NCBI GenBank assembly: GCA_907163375.1
Contig: CAJQUW010015339.1
Coordinates: 1-64,000 of the forward strand
Source of the DNA: Prostheceraeus crozeri
Taxonomy: Eukaryota; Platyhelminthes; Polycladida; Euryleptidae
Direction of reading: 5' to 3'
Length of the DNA: 64,000 nucleotides
Positions 8,097-19,896 of the stretch are shown here, piece after piece (position 1 is the first letter of the stretch; every line of letters begins with the position of its first letter). A model generated the notes under the pieces. The model worked only from the letters and a program-made list of their open reading frames with translations. It ran no database searches and was not told the origin of the DNA. The position numbers were made by a program, and so were the translations under genes.

Positions 8097-8215
8097 GAAA
8101 TGAAAAGCCTTGCTATTGTTAATAGGTCTATCTCCTAAATTTTCGCCTATTTTAGGAATTTTTAGGAGACAATTTAGGAGATAAGCCTGTTAACAATAGC
8201 AAGGCTTTTCATTTC
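8097..8215. repeat. 119-base near-perfect palindrome (foldback/MITE-like)
   Basis: Two arms of about 52 bases beginning GAAATGAAAAGCCTTGC are inverted copies with a few mismatches, around a short AT-rich centre containing TTTTAGGAATTTTTAGG. It would fold into a long hairpin. It sits 48 bases before the left end of the transposon at 8263. No clear target duplication was found. Confidence 0.8.
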
Positions 8216-8262
8216 TCGATACCACTTAATGATGGTATTCAAAAGGAATTATAAAATACAGT

Positions 8263-8686
8263 CACAGTTCACCGGAAGTTGAATCTAAACATAAAAAATA
8301 CGACCCCAAAACGAAGTTCACTTTTGAACTACACTATACCCATAGATACTCATTTGATATGTCGTTCAAATCCTGAATGAGCTTCTTGCGAGAAAATCAT
8401 AGATATCGGATTGTGTCCAAATCCTCAATTTTTTACTACTTACTTTTTGGACTAATTTCTTCAAACTTAATGCTAATGTAAATCTGACCTTATTAGATAT
8501 CGGGAGTAATATTCCACTAGAATTGACAACTTGCATGAAGCTTTGTTTGCTATTTTACGTAGATATCTGGCCTGCTTCAAGGTTTATTAATAATGATAAT
8601 AACACAATATTTGATAGTGATATATTCTAATGTTTTAATACCATATGAATCCTTAAAAACTTGTTTAATTTTAGATATCGAAAAGT
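8263..8686 (+). repeat. Left terminal inverted repeat of the DNA transposon
   Basis: Inverted match to 10948-11371. It contains four AGATATC motifs (8401, 8495, 8561, 8673), each followed by G- or T-rich bases, which are candidate transposase-binding sites. Confidence 0.85.
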
Positions 8687-8753
8687 CTTTTGTGATTAAA
8701 TTAAATTCTATGTATTACAACATCTTATAAACGAGGTTTGATACGCATGAAGT

Positions 8754-10818
8754 TTACAAATGGCGAGAGTTGTATCGAATTACGCAGTGAAGAAGATGCG
8801 TTCCATAATTTTCATTATTCTGACTTACTTTTCCTCCTGATTTCCACATAGTGTCAAAATCCGAGTGAACAGCTTCTGATGCCTGCTTACTAAAGCGTGA
8901 TAGTCCGCATTTTTTAAGCTTACAAAATTGAATTAAATGCACCATTACAATATGAGCTGCAGTTGTCACAGTCATCCCCGTTTGGAGATATAAGTTTTCA
9001 AAAGTTTTCAAAGACAGGACAAAGTTGTTTTCCGAAAGAATGGCCGACAACGTTGTCAAATGCGACTAATGTTGATCCAAATAGATTTATTAACGATACT
9101 TGATTCGATCTATTACCAATTTCAATTAGAACATGAGCACTTTTCAATGACTTTCGGCACATATTTCCGGGAAATTCCCCACCGTGATGTTTGGGCTGAA
9201 CTATTCCAAGCTTGTTTAGCCATTCCTCAGCAATATTGGGAACGGCCGTTTGTAATTCCTTGAATATTTTGTTTACTACACGAAGAAGTAAATGAAGTTC
9301 TGGTGGGGGAATCAGTTGTATAAGCATTTCACTATCACTACCGTGGATCATCGGATGATTTACACAACTCCTGAACTCTTTAGCAGATGCCTTCTCGTTG
9401 TACATACGTCGTACATTCATGTAGTCATCAGCATATTTCTTTATCTCACCGATAGTCCTCATTGGATGCGATCTGAATTTTTCCTTGTCGGAGAATTCCA
9501 TCTTCGGACAGTTGCAATATACACAGGGAAAACTGCTTGAGTGTGATTGCAGTCCACATAAAATGTTCGCCATTTTCAGGTCGACTGCACAAACATATTC
9601 AAAGTCAATCTCATCGATCTTCAACAGGTTAAGGATTAGCCGTACATTAAAATATGTTTCTTTCACATCGTAACTTGTAGCAACAATGAGAAGCCTCTTC
9701 ACACTTGTGTCGAGCATTGTCCTATTGATCAGTTTCTTTGAATCGCTATTGGTATCAGAATTGGACATTATATTCAAGCAAAACTTAAGACAGCCACCGC
9801 CACTATCAATTCCCATTTTAAAGGTGACGGATGCTTTTCATAGTTGCGCTTTTCACAAACGAAATTAACAAAATCTGTGATATTTGTACAGTATACAAGA
9901 TCTTTGGAAACGGTTGCGGTTCCATCCTCGCTGGCAGTACACTCGAATTCACATGTTGTACAACTGAAGAAGTCCAGACAGTTATTATCTCTGTCACGAA
10001 GTTTCGATCCAATATCCGATTCAACTGATGCTTTTCCGAGAACACTTCTGACAAATGGAACAAATTTTCGACGAATTTCGTTGTTAGATGACGAGGTAGC
10101 ATTTTGAAATTTCATAACATCATCAATGTTGAATTGAGATGAATCTTTCGTATTATTTGAGAGGACTTTCACTTTTAATGGATGTGAACCACCGGAGTAG
10201 AGACTGCTGATATTGTCAATCGAGGATTTCCTGATAATCGATGATGCGACAGCCTGTTGTGTATTGTCATCACTTGAGTTTATCATTCTCAACATATTAT
10301 CACGTAGATTTCTTTGCGTACACTTATGATTGATACCTTTTCCGTATTCTGATTTACAGAAGCTGCATAGCACAATCGGCATACTGGTAGGTCTTTCAAT
10401 GCTTCTTGGGCGACCCTTACTCCAATGAGTTATACAGCCTGATTTCTGGGATACATTGCATATTTCACAGTCACATAATGGGACAGGATTAGATCTCGTC
10501 GTGGTAGTGATGTGCGAAATGTGTATATAATCATAAAGTTCAGGTAGAATTTCGATCTTCTTCTTGCCGGCACGTATATCAATCAAATCGGATCTGCACT
10601 TGCTGCATATGCCACATGGAAATCAATTGTCAGATGGACCATAGTCTTTTCGAAAATATCGTTTGTATTCGCTCAAGAACAATTGCAGTCAGATTGTATT
10701 TAGCTTTGCCAAAGCAAATAGCGCAAACTTTACACCGATTTTCCTCATGTGTTAACGCACGCTTCATGTGTGCCATCGTGAAGTAAGTGAAGAACGTTGA
10801 CTTGCTTTGTACGTACAT
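8754..10818 (-). pseudogene. Transposase (Cys-rich fingers plus DDE-like catalytic region), decayed
   Basis: From N to C: CKVCAIC and CGICSKCR finger (around 10600-10740), CDCEIC and LCSFC ... HKC finger (about 10330-10500), then a catalytic-like region with LKMGIDSGGG (around 9800), a GLQSHSSSFPCVYC block (around 9560), IPPPELHLLL (around 9300) and a C-terminal QASEAVHSDFD ... YGTHLLH block (around 8800-8880). The conserved D in GIDSGGG is a likely catalytic residue. The frame is interrupted by an in-frame TGA at 10625-10623 and by frame changes near 10650, 9810 and 9030, so it is not functional. Plain DNA transposon; the protein family is recognised only by its general look. Confidence 0.75.
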
Positions 10819-10947
10819 TTGAACTAAATTTAGATTTGAAATTCAATTATGTCGCAACCTGTGTCTCAAATTACGACTATGTTATCGTCATTATTATAAA
10901 GCAGGCTAAATATCTATGTAGCAAACAATGATATCTAGATAGCATAT

Positions 10948-11371
10948 ACTTTTCGATATCTAAAATTAAACAAGTTTTTAAGGATTCATATGGTATTAAA
11001 ACATTAGAATATATCACTATCAAATATTGTGTTATTATCATTATTAATAAACCTTGAAGCAGGCCAGATATCTATGTAAAATAGCAAACAAAGCTTCATG
11101 CAAGTTGTCAATTCTAGTGGAATATTACTCCCGATATCTAATAAGGTCAGATTTACAATAGCATTAAGTTTGAAGAAATTAGTCCAAAAAGTAAGTAGTA
11201 AAAAATTGAGGATTTGGACACAATCCGATATCTATGATTTTCTCGCAAGAAGCTCATTCAGGATTTGAACGACATATCAAATGAGTATCTATGGGTATAG
11301 TGTAGTTCAAAAATGAACTTCGTTTTGGGGTCGTATTTTTTATGTTTAGATTCAACTTCCCGTAAACCGTG
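10948..11371 (-). repeat. Right terminal inverted repeat of the DNA transposon
   Basis: Inverted copy of 8263-8686 with a handful of substitutions. It carries the same AGATATC-type motifs in reverse orientation. Confidence 0.85.
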
Positions 11372-11454
11372 CATTGACATAGATTTTAGCATTGAAAGAA
11401 TTGATCCTTTCAACATTAGATATCTAACATTACTTTTTTTGCCATCACTTTTAG

Positions 11455-11568
11455 CTAAATGTCGTTGATGAGTTACATTTCTAAGTCAAGGATATTCATT
11501 TCATGGATATCTTTGTTACATATCTCTGAAAATCTATGACCTGATTCATTGACATGATCTGCCTTGAA
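11455..11568 (+). repeat. Dispersed repeat, copy 1 (copy 2 at 14100-14215)
   Basis: About 114 bases match 14100-14215 in the same orientation. Both contain GATGAGTTA, TTTCATGGATATCTT and ACA(C/T)ATCTCTG, then a CCTGATTC block. Non-coding; the family is unknown. Confidence 0.6.
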
Positions 11569-11599
11569 TGTAATTAATGGTTGATCGCGATGTCTATAT

Positions 11600-11727
11600 T
11601 CAACAATAGCAATGTTAATATACGTCTATACTCATTGAAAATGTAGAACGAGCGAAGCGAGAACTCGCTTCGCTCGTTCTACATTTTCAATGTCGTATAG
11701 ACATCGTATTAACATTGCTATATTGAA
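11600..11727. repeat. 128-base palindrome with GAGCGAAGCGAG core
   Basis: The two arms of about 62 bases meet at 11662-11663. The inner 30 bases of each arm are perfectly complementary and GC-rich (GAACGAGCGAAGCGAG); the outer parts are complementary with small gaps and share AGCAATGTTAAT. It would form a very stable hairpin in an otherwise AT-rich region. Confidence 0.85.
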
Positions 11728-14700
11728 GATTACCTTTTTTGACATCACCTTCAATCAGTTGAGGGCATAGAAATTAATAATACCACAGAAAGTCCTAGAA
11801 TGGAAATTGCATGAAAATTATGACACATGCCGGGGGAATTTAGTTGGAGCAAAAAGCAAATTTTACGAGCTGGCTTTCTTGTTTTCGGGTTGGCATTTTT
11901 AATTATCAATTCAAATTGTGATCTGGATTGTTGCTCCTTGTCCAAAGATCATGTGCACAAAAGCAATAGTGAATTGACTAAATACTCCAGCGACAGGATG
12001 ACAAAGAAGGAAATCCTGTTAAACGTTCTGTACGTTCACCATTTTGAAATATCACTCTTATAATCAATCAGGAGTATAATCAGACACATATGCAACTTGT
12101 AATGTCGATTTACAGAGCATGCATTAGTCCAGCTTGAAATCAGAGGCCAAGAAATCTTACAGCATTCATTTTACTTTGAAGGATTCCCCTGTTCATTATA
12201 TTTGGACAATTTTCAAAACCTTTGCATGCTCTCGAATATGAGCCTTCAAAATTTCATCACACTATATCACATAAGTCATTCAGTGATTAATTGAAAGGAT
12301 CCAGCGACATTTCATTTATCTGAGAAATGACTGTCGCTAAAGAAGCTTTCAATGTGTTTATTCCAGAAAGCGCTAGGTTTCTTAACCGCTAGAAAAGTAA
12401 TTATCCAATAATTAGAATTTTTATCTTTGAATTCTTGAGATATTCTCACAAGCAGCACACGGGCCACTTTCGATTATAACTCTGAACCAATTTTTAATTC
12501 GCATTCCAGTATTGAAAAATTGGAAAATAGTTGTCAATGACTGCTACAAATAGACACAGTATATTAATCCATGGAATAGTTAGCTATTTCACATGAAACA
12601 ATGCTGCCATCTCACTCAAAATTCTCTTCATGAAAATCTTGCAATTTGCTATCAACAACTTCCACAGCCAACTTGGCAAATAGTTTGACTATGATACAAT
12701 GTTTAAGATCGAAGCAGATCTACAAACCATAGATTTTTCCATGTGCCATCATTGCACATAAGCAAGATATCAAACTTCCATTCTACTGTACTATTATCCA
12801 CTTCTATGGTTGAGGACGCAGTTGATCGATTACATTCTATTAATCATGCGACGGAATAAATCGAGCAAATTTTTTTATTTTTTTGAGGAAATAAGGCCAT
12901 TTTCCTATTTGCTCTTTCAACGTTTGAGATCATTGCACTAAATAGTGATTTGACACCTGCGCGGGTGCTCGCACCTGGCATCATGCATCAAAAGACGGAG
13001 CTGAGCTTCCATGTTACATGATTGTTCATATCTCTATGGGGATCCAGTGGGAATTCCCACACAACAGTAGCATTATTTTATGAATGTAATAGCAATAAGT
13101 ATGCTCGCAAAGTACACGAATTATATTAATCATGCATGCTGTCAATCATAGCTGTTCCAAATACTTCCATATTGAAAGGACACGAATTTGTTGGTAAGAA
13201 TATGAATGCCTGATTTACATTTAATATGACATTGTGTGCCTTATCGTGCAACGACTGCAATCTCATATAGCCTACACATATGCTGCATGCATGCTGATAA
13301 CATTTGACATGCTGCAAACCATTTAAGTAAAATGGTTTCAATTAAATTATGCATGACTATGCTTTTACAAGATTGATAGAAGAAACGGTAAATGTCTAAA
13401 GCTTATGTTCTGTAAAAGAGTGGTTGATAAATGCCAGAGGAATCAAAATTGGGAAATAAAAATATTAGTAGACTTCATAGCACTTGTAGTACTCCAGGAT
13501 ATGTAGAGAACTGTTAATAATAGTATATTAACTCAGGAGTATATTAACTTTGGACATCCTTTTTTGGTCTTTTTTCGGCAAAAAACGGCAACTTGTGAAG
13601 AAGGTCTTGGCTTTGTGACTTTTTAAAAACTATGCCATAATAGATGAGATCTTTACGGTTCGATTAAAAAAAAAACTATTGAAATCGGTTCAGAAATATG
13701 GATTTTACAAATCAAAGACACATTTTCGTCAAATGTTGTGGATTAAATTGGATTTACCCATAATACTTAATATCATATAATGTTAATTATAGTATATTAT
13801 ACTTTTTTTTATGTGTTCTGATTTATAATGCAGTATTTCCAAGTATTTACAAATAGAGTATCATATAAATTGATAGTGCATTAATAATTTAAGCGTAGTT
13901 GGTCTAATTGGCTAAGAATCTGATAGTTTCCATTTTTATGGAAGCTATCAAACTCATAAGGAAACTAATTGTCCAGAAAGTAAAAATAATGCAAGCTAGA
14001 CTAGCTGCAAGCTTTAAATCAATCTTTCAATTAGTTTTCGGTTAATCGTGCACTGAGTCGCACGATTTGGAATCCCGCGAAAATTAAATCGCACTGCTTT
14101 CAACTAAGTGTCACTGATGAGTTATATTGAGGTGACAAAGGTATTGATTTCATGGATATCTTGGTAACACATCTCTGTAAATTTACTGTATGGCCTGATT
14201 CTTTGATCTGTTCACTGCATCATCATGACACAACAATGTACCTATTGAACCAAGGAAATGAATAATCTCACGTGCCTAGACAGCAGAAAATTTTGATAAG
14301 TTAGAATTGACAGAGAAATAAGACAGAGATAATATTAAATAGACTATGCATCAAATGGGAGTGCTCTAGAATCCTGGAAGCTATTCGGTTGTGAATGAAT
14401 AAGATATGTTTGGCATTATCTCAACAAATCATCGAAAGCGCGATGCTCTTCCTACGATGGCGAGTAATAGTCAATTGAATAACTTTAATTAATTGCATTT
14501 ACTCGATGCACTAACTGCAAAATTTTTGATGCTCTAGTTTTCTTGCTCAGGCAAGTTGGATCAAGAATGTAGTGGTAGACAGGCATTGGGGCAGTTAAAA
14601 CTTTCTTCTACGTTTTGACTAAATTACTACATCACAGCGGTCCTTAGCATTATGAGACAGGTAGATTTGCATTAGAATAAGAAGCGTGAGTTCTCATCGT

Positions 14701-15211
14701 CTGAGTCTCATTTCGGCAACTGAAATGGTACTGACGTAAACTCTGACGCACATTATGATGTTCTTCATGATTACTCCCACATTGCGATGCCGTCATCTGA
14801 CTCCCACGCAGTTGGCAATAAATACATTTTCATTTACTATATTCCTTGGCGTTTGAAACTTGACGATCTTGGTTAATGAATTTCAAAAGGTTCAGGGAGA
14901 GAGAGAGCTTTAATTTTGTAAACAAATACAGTTCCCTACGAAATCAAGAAATAATTCATGATGTGAAAGTTTGAAAGTAAGCAGATTCTTTGAAATTTTG
15001 GGTAATTGATAAAGGCTTAATAAAGAAAGTCACGGCTTGAAACACACAGTTTCATGCAAATGGAAACGGAACTTGCAATGCATAAACTTAATATTCAAGT
15101 AATTGGCTATCTGTCAGTTGCTAAGTATTTTGTGTATACAATGGTTGAATATTCCACGAGTCATTATGAAAGTCAAATCATCAATTCACTGATTTACATT
15201 GAATTGATTTC
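11728..15211. other. AT-rich non-coding stretch
   Basis: No gene is supported. A 78-residue frame at 11827-12063 has one hydrophobic segment but no other sign of coding. Copy 2 of the dispersed repeat is at 14100-14215. A region around 13555-13740 has an A-run and mobile-element-like flavour but no recognisable family. Confidence 0.5.
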
Positions 15212-15338
15212 AGTGGAGCGCAAGAGAATGAGACAATTCCGGAATCCTGATCCGGATGAAGATTTGAATCTGTACGGAATTAGATGGGTTCATCAAATTC
15301 ACATTCCTCGTGAAGAGCTATTCTATTACATAGAGTAA
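15212..15338 (+). CDS. Possible terminal exon of an unknown gene
   Basis: A plausible acceptor (TTGATTTCAG) ends at 15211. It is followed by an open frame of about 41 codons that is charged and well composed (RQFRNPDPDEDLNLYGIRW ... REELFYYIE) and ends at TAA 15336-15338. No domain is recognised and no upstream exon was found. It could equally be part of the 5' region of the LINE that follows. Confidence 0.25.
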
Positions 15339-15529
15339 AGATATTTATCCGGTTGCTGGCACATGTCATAGCACAGAACAAAGTCAGAAAATATACAATG
15401 TAATTCCGTATTTGACAATTATTCATACCCAGACAAATATCTTTTACCCAGACAATTCTCATTTGACGACTAAAGCGAAACTTAATAAGTGGTCTTATCT
15501 TAAGTTCTCAAATGTGTCGTCAGAAATGT

Positions 15530-18257
15530 CCTGTTTTTATGCAATGTGAGGTCGTTGGTCCCCAAAATAGACATCCTACGTTTGTATGCCGTTGAAAATA
15601 GCCCTGCTATGACATTTATCACTGAGACGTGTGCTCATGATCATTTATCTGACAATTATTTCTTTATACCTGGATATGTTCTTTATCGGTGCGATAGATC
15701 TGAGCGCAAAGGAGGCGGCGTTATGATTTACATTAGAAAAGATATCCCGTCGGGAAACGCTGAATCTATGTCGTATACAGAATTCGATGTCCTCTCTTGT
15801 TACATAATAGTCTAATTCAAAAATTGGATTTGCCTGTGTTTATCGACCTCCTAGTGCAAGCGAAAAAGATGAAAAATTATTTGACTTTCTAAATTCGTGT
15901 TTTCAAGCAGATTTTTGTGATTACTGTGTCGTGGGTGACTTTAACTATCCGAATATAAACTGGTCATCGCCATCTGATAAAGCGGACTTACCGGTTATTG
16001 AGTGGTATCTTACAAACCTTTTGACGCAACTTGTTGATGTGCCTACCCGACCTGCATCTAGCAATATCCTCGATCTCGTGTTTAAAACGTTAAAATTTGT
16101 GTGCTAACGACTTGCAAGTATCAGAACAATTTCACAACTCCGATCATTCCATATTGACCTGGAAATTCCACGCATTATTTGAGAGGCATAAATTGCACGA
16201 AACATTGATCCTTTTTTATTCGAAAGCACAATGGAGAAAGTTAAATGAAATGATAAGTAACCACGATTGGGGCCATTTTTATTGTGCTGACAATGTAAAT
16301 GATCTATGGACTGGACAATCTTTCTTGATACTTTCAAAAGCATGATTGATAACTGTATCCCTAAAAAGTTGAAACGAGATTGGTGTCCCAGCTTCCGTGG
16401 CTACGTAAGAACTGTTTTACGTCATCGCAGGCGATGTTTTGCTAAAGTGAAAAACAACCCTGATTATCGCAATAGAATAGATTTGATCCTAGCGAATCTA
16501 AATCTTGACAGAAAAATGCGAATGGCAACTAAAGAACACGAAAATAAAGTAGCTCAGAGTTTTAGATCAAATAAGAAGCTATTTTGGAAATTTGTTAATG
16601 AGAAAGTAAAATCCAATTGTCTCCCCAACACGTTTCATGACTCAAATGGTGTATATACTGACTCAAAAATTATCAGTGAGACATTTAATGACTACTTTGC
16701 TTCTTCATTCATATCTTCTGATAAGCAATTGCATCAAGTCAACATGAAAATGAAGTCGCTCTGTTATAACATGTCGAACCCTTCTTTCTCACCTGGTGTT
16801 ATTTACGAGGTCCTCTCCACTCTTCCCAACTCAACGAGTCTGGATGATGATGGCCTATCCTATCTTATAATCAAGAAATGTATGTCTAAACTGTCTCCAA
16901 TATTATCGAGAATTTTCTTGTATTCATTTGAGCAATCCCCCGTCTACAAATCTGGAGAAAAAAAATCAATTTCAGATTATAGACCCATTACCATATCTAG
17001 CGTTATTTGTCGTGTCATGGAAAGAATTCTTAGACGTGTTATTATTGATCACTGTTACGCTAATGACATTCTATCGTCTTCGCAACATGGTTTTTTACCG
17101 AAAAAGTCGACCGAAACAGCAAGTTTAGATTTTTTGAATTTATCACACGGATAATCGATGAACGAGATACAGTTGATGCATTATTTCTTGACTACAGTAA
17201 AGCCTTTGAAAGACCTCATGATTATTTGCTTACCAAATTGCGACAATATTCTTTTAATGATCACTTGATCGATTGGCTTGTTAACTATTTTAACGACCGC
17301 TATCAAATTGTTGTTTACAATGGAGTAAAATCTTCTGCTCGGAGTATCCCTAGTGGGGTCATTCAAGGCTCTGTTTTGGGCCCTATTCTGTTTGTTTTGT
17401 ATATGAATGACTTTGAAGACAATCTGATTTTCTCCAAAGTAATCAAATATGCCGACGATGTGAAAATTGCATGCAAGCGAGCTACCTCTGCCGAGCAAAA
17501 TTATCTGCAAAGTGACATCCAACAAATCGAAATGTGGAATCAGACTAATGGAATGAAATTGAATTTAAAAAATTGCGCCATTATGCGATTTGGTAATATG
17601 GATATTGAATACTCATATTCTTTATCTGGGATAGTCATTCCTGTTGTTAAATTGTACAAAGATCTTGGGGTATTTATTGATGATGAATTTTCATTTGAAT
17701 CTCATGTAGTGAGCATTGTAAATCGTGCTCGAAGACAACTGGGACTGATTCGTCGATCTTTTAATTATTTAAAACCAAACGCTGTTGTTTTGTTGTACAA
17801 GATGCACGTTCGTAGCGTTCTAGAAGATTGCAATATTTTGTGGTGTCCGCAGAAAGTGAAAAATGTTAAACTGATCGAGAGCGTTCAGAGACGTATGTCT
17901 AAATCTTTATATCATGTAAGTCATTTAGAATACCGCGACAGACTCCGCACTCTTAACCTGTTGTCACTCAAAGCTCGTAGGCTACGTTGCCATCGCATTT
18001 TTTTGTACAAAATGTTTCATAGACAAATTGATTTGAACATGCATGATTTTTTTGAAATTTCAAATGTGTCAATTACTCGAGGTAACTATTTTCGCATGTG
18101 TCGAAAACGTCACCATCATAATTACAAACAATACTTCTTTACAGTTTATATATCCAAATTTTGGAATATGTTGTCAGATGAAGAAATTAATGTTCCATCA
18201 GTCTGTCTTTTTAAAAATGTAATTCGCAATCTGTTTGACAAACTTGATATTTGGTGA
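15530..18257 (+). pseudogene. LINE endonuclease-reverse transcriptase, decayed
   Basis: APE-type endonuclease pieces: NVRSLVPK near 15540, TFITETCAHDHL, GGGVMIY (15546-15815), then VGDFNYPNINW near 15930 in another frame. Reverse transcriptase: RPITISSVICRVMERI and QHGFLPKKSTETA (16306-17154), then DYSKAFERPHD, SGVIQGSVLGPILF and the catalytic KYADDVKI (17226-18257), with a thumb region after it. At least four frame changes or stops separate these parts (around 15815, 16100-16300 and 17140), so it cannot be translated as one protein. The last 343-codon block is intact. Confidence 0.85.
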
Positions 18258-18414
18258 TGGCTTACTGCAATGTAGCAAATTTTTCGTGCACAGTTCCACT
18301 GTAAATTATTCTCCAATGTTGACGTGATGACATGATTTCATCTGTTATGCCCTTTAATTGGGTCATGTATCTTCTTGTGAAATACAGATATTATTATATT
18401 ATTATTATTATTAA
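15530..18414 (+). mobile_element. CR1/L2-like LINE, 5'-truncated, with (ATT)n tail
   Basis: Endonuclease and reverse transcriptase sequences in the usual order are followed by a short 3' region and an ATT microsatellite tail (about 18388-18413), as in CR1/L2-type LINEs. No first ORF is seen. The 3' end abuts the gypsy-like fossil directly. Confidence 0.8.
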
Positions 18415-19574
18415 TTGTCGATAACAAGTTTAGCAAATGAATATGATCCTACAAAGAAAGCTGCTCTCCTGATGGAACCGTTTCTGGGCGAAAGGCTTTC
18501 GAACGAGGTCAAAGTCCGTGCCGCAAATGCTCTGCTTTTCCAGCTATTAAGCCGCAGGTCGTTTTCATCACAGGAAGAGTTCAGATGTTGTGATTTGTAT
18601 TTTCCTGTAATATATCATAGAATGGATGTGTTATAGACTTTCCGCCCTGTGCTTACAAATCACAACATAAACTGTGATTTACATTTTCTCATCATGCTAG
18701 AATTACATGAAGTTACTTGAAATTGATAAATTTTGCCATTTTATTTGCATCGACTGCATTACCAATTTACCGATCTCAAAAAGTGGCTGCATGCACATCC
18801 TTACAGTCACCTGCAAATTCACCAAGTTCGTATCTGCCAGAGCACTAACAGATATACAGGCTCCAACAATCTGTCTGTATGAGTGGTTTTGCACTTTTGG
18901 ATGACCTCACGAAATTAATATTTTTAAAAATTAAATATTTTAAAAATTTAAGTATGAAACGGTTGTTATGTCTAACATTCATCTCCAATGATATATTGGC
19001 CTTATCGGTCTCACGTTGCTTTACTTGATTGATGTCAAGAGGTAGTCTCGGCAAGCGGACTTCCTGATCGCATGCCGCATGAAGCAGATAGTGACAATCA
19101 CCAACTTCTCATTGTACCAGTGAAACAATTCAGGAATCCACTTCGAAGGTGGGTTGCTAGTAAACCAAACGGAGCAAATAGTCACTTCGTCGGTGTTGAT
19201 CTCAAGAAGCCAATCTGGACTCTTCATTAATCGGCAAAAACATTTTCCGACATGCGTACTGCCGCCGAAAGTAGCAGCGCAGGACTCAAAGCAAGAATGC
19301 ACCAAGCCTGTCATTAAAAAGATCACAACGTGCGGGCGGCTGCACTGGATGCTGCACCTGATTGCCCGAAAAGGCAGACACGGGACGGTCCTCACGGTCA
19401 ATTTATGTGCTGACGGCATGTAAGAGAACAGTTTGTTCAAGCTGAAGCACAATGCCCGTCATTTCATCCTTGCCCAAGTTGAGACGTCATCGGGCGGCAC
19501 TCCGCAGTCAGAGCGAGTTCCTGCAGCGAACGAGGCCGAAAATGAGACTTTCACAGAATGTTGTATACCCTTTG
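18415..19574 (+). mobile_element. Gypsy-like (Ty3) LTR-element fossil, left piece, split by a Bel/Pao insertion
   Basis: At 18707-18904 a frame reads like the first part of a retroviral integrase core (CIDCITNLPISKSG ... TVTCKFTKFV). The downstream region to 19574 continues after the inserted Bel/Pao element at 25179-25380. The element is old and heavily broken; no LTRs could be assigned. A related inverted fragment lies at 25560-25815. Confidence 0.5.
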
Positions 19575-19869
19575 TGATACTTGTGATCTAATCTGTACAT
19601 AGATATTATCATGCTAATCGGTTTAGAATGTGAAGGCCATGTTTGTGGATATCGCATTCATGTACATTGCACATAGACATGAACTGCATCATCCAGGACA
19701 TAGATGACCATCAATTTTGTATTTAGAATCCATGTTGCTAGATGCTCTGTAAAGACAGTTGTTTCATGATTATTGTGTCTGTAATACAGCATTGTTGTGA
19801 ATGGCCCTGAATCAATCAAATATATTGAGCCCATATACAACCTTGCTCTCATAAAGATACAATTCAAAA
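19575..19869 (+). repeat. 5' LTR of the Bel/Pao element
   Basis: 295 bases, TGATACTTG start, matched by 24884-25178 with two differences (about 99% identity). Confidence 0.92.
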
Positions 19870-19896
19870 CAATTCACAACAAGTATTGAGACAACC

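Larger units (their letters stand above)
8263..11371 (-). mobile_element. DNA transposon with 424-base terminal inverted repeats, superfamily not assigned
   Basis: The left end 8263-8686 and right end 10948-11371 are inverted copies of equal length (424 bases) with only a few differences. They enclose a leftward transposase gene remnant (8754-10818). The ends read CAC(A/G)GTT. I did not find a convincing target-site duplication. The transposase belongs to a widespread animal type with Cys-rich N-terminal fingers, seen in many genomes as uncharacterised multi-copy genes; I do not know its superfamily name. The near-identity of the long repeats suggests moderate age, while the coding part has about four breaks. 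Confidence 0.85.

Noticed and set aside
11827-12063. 78-residue frame with one hydrophobic segment
   Set aside because: No motif, no splice or promoter context; length is within chance in AT-rich DNA.
15280-15462. Minus-strand 60-residue frame
   Set aside because: Antisense to the possible exon at 15212-15338 and without motifs.
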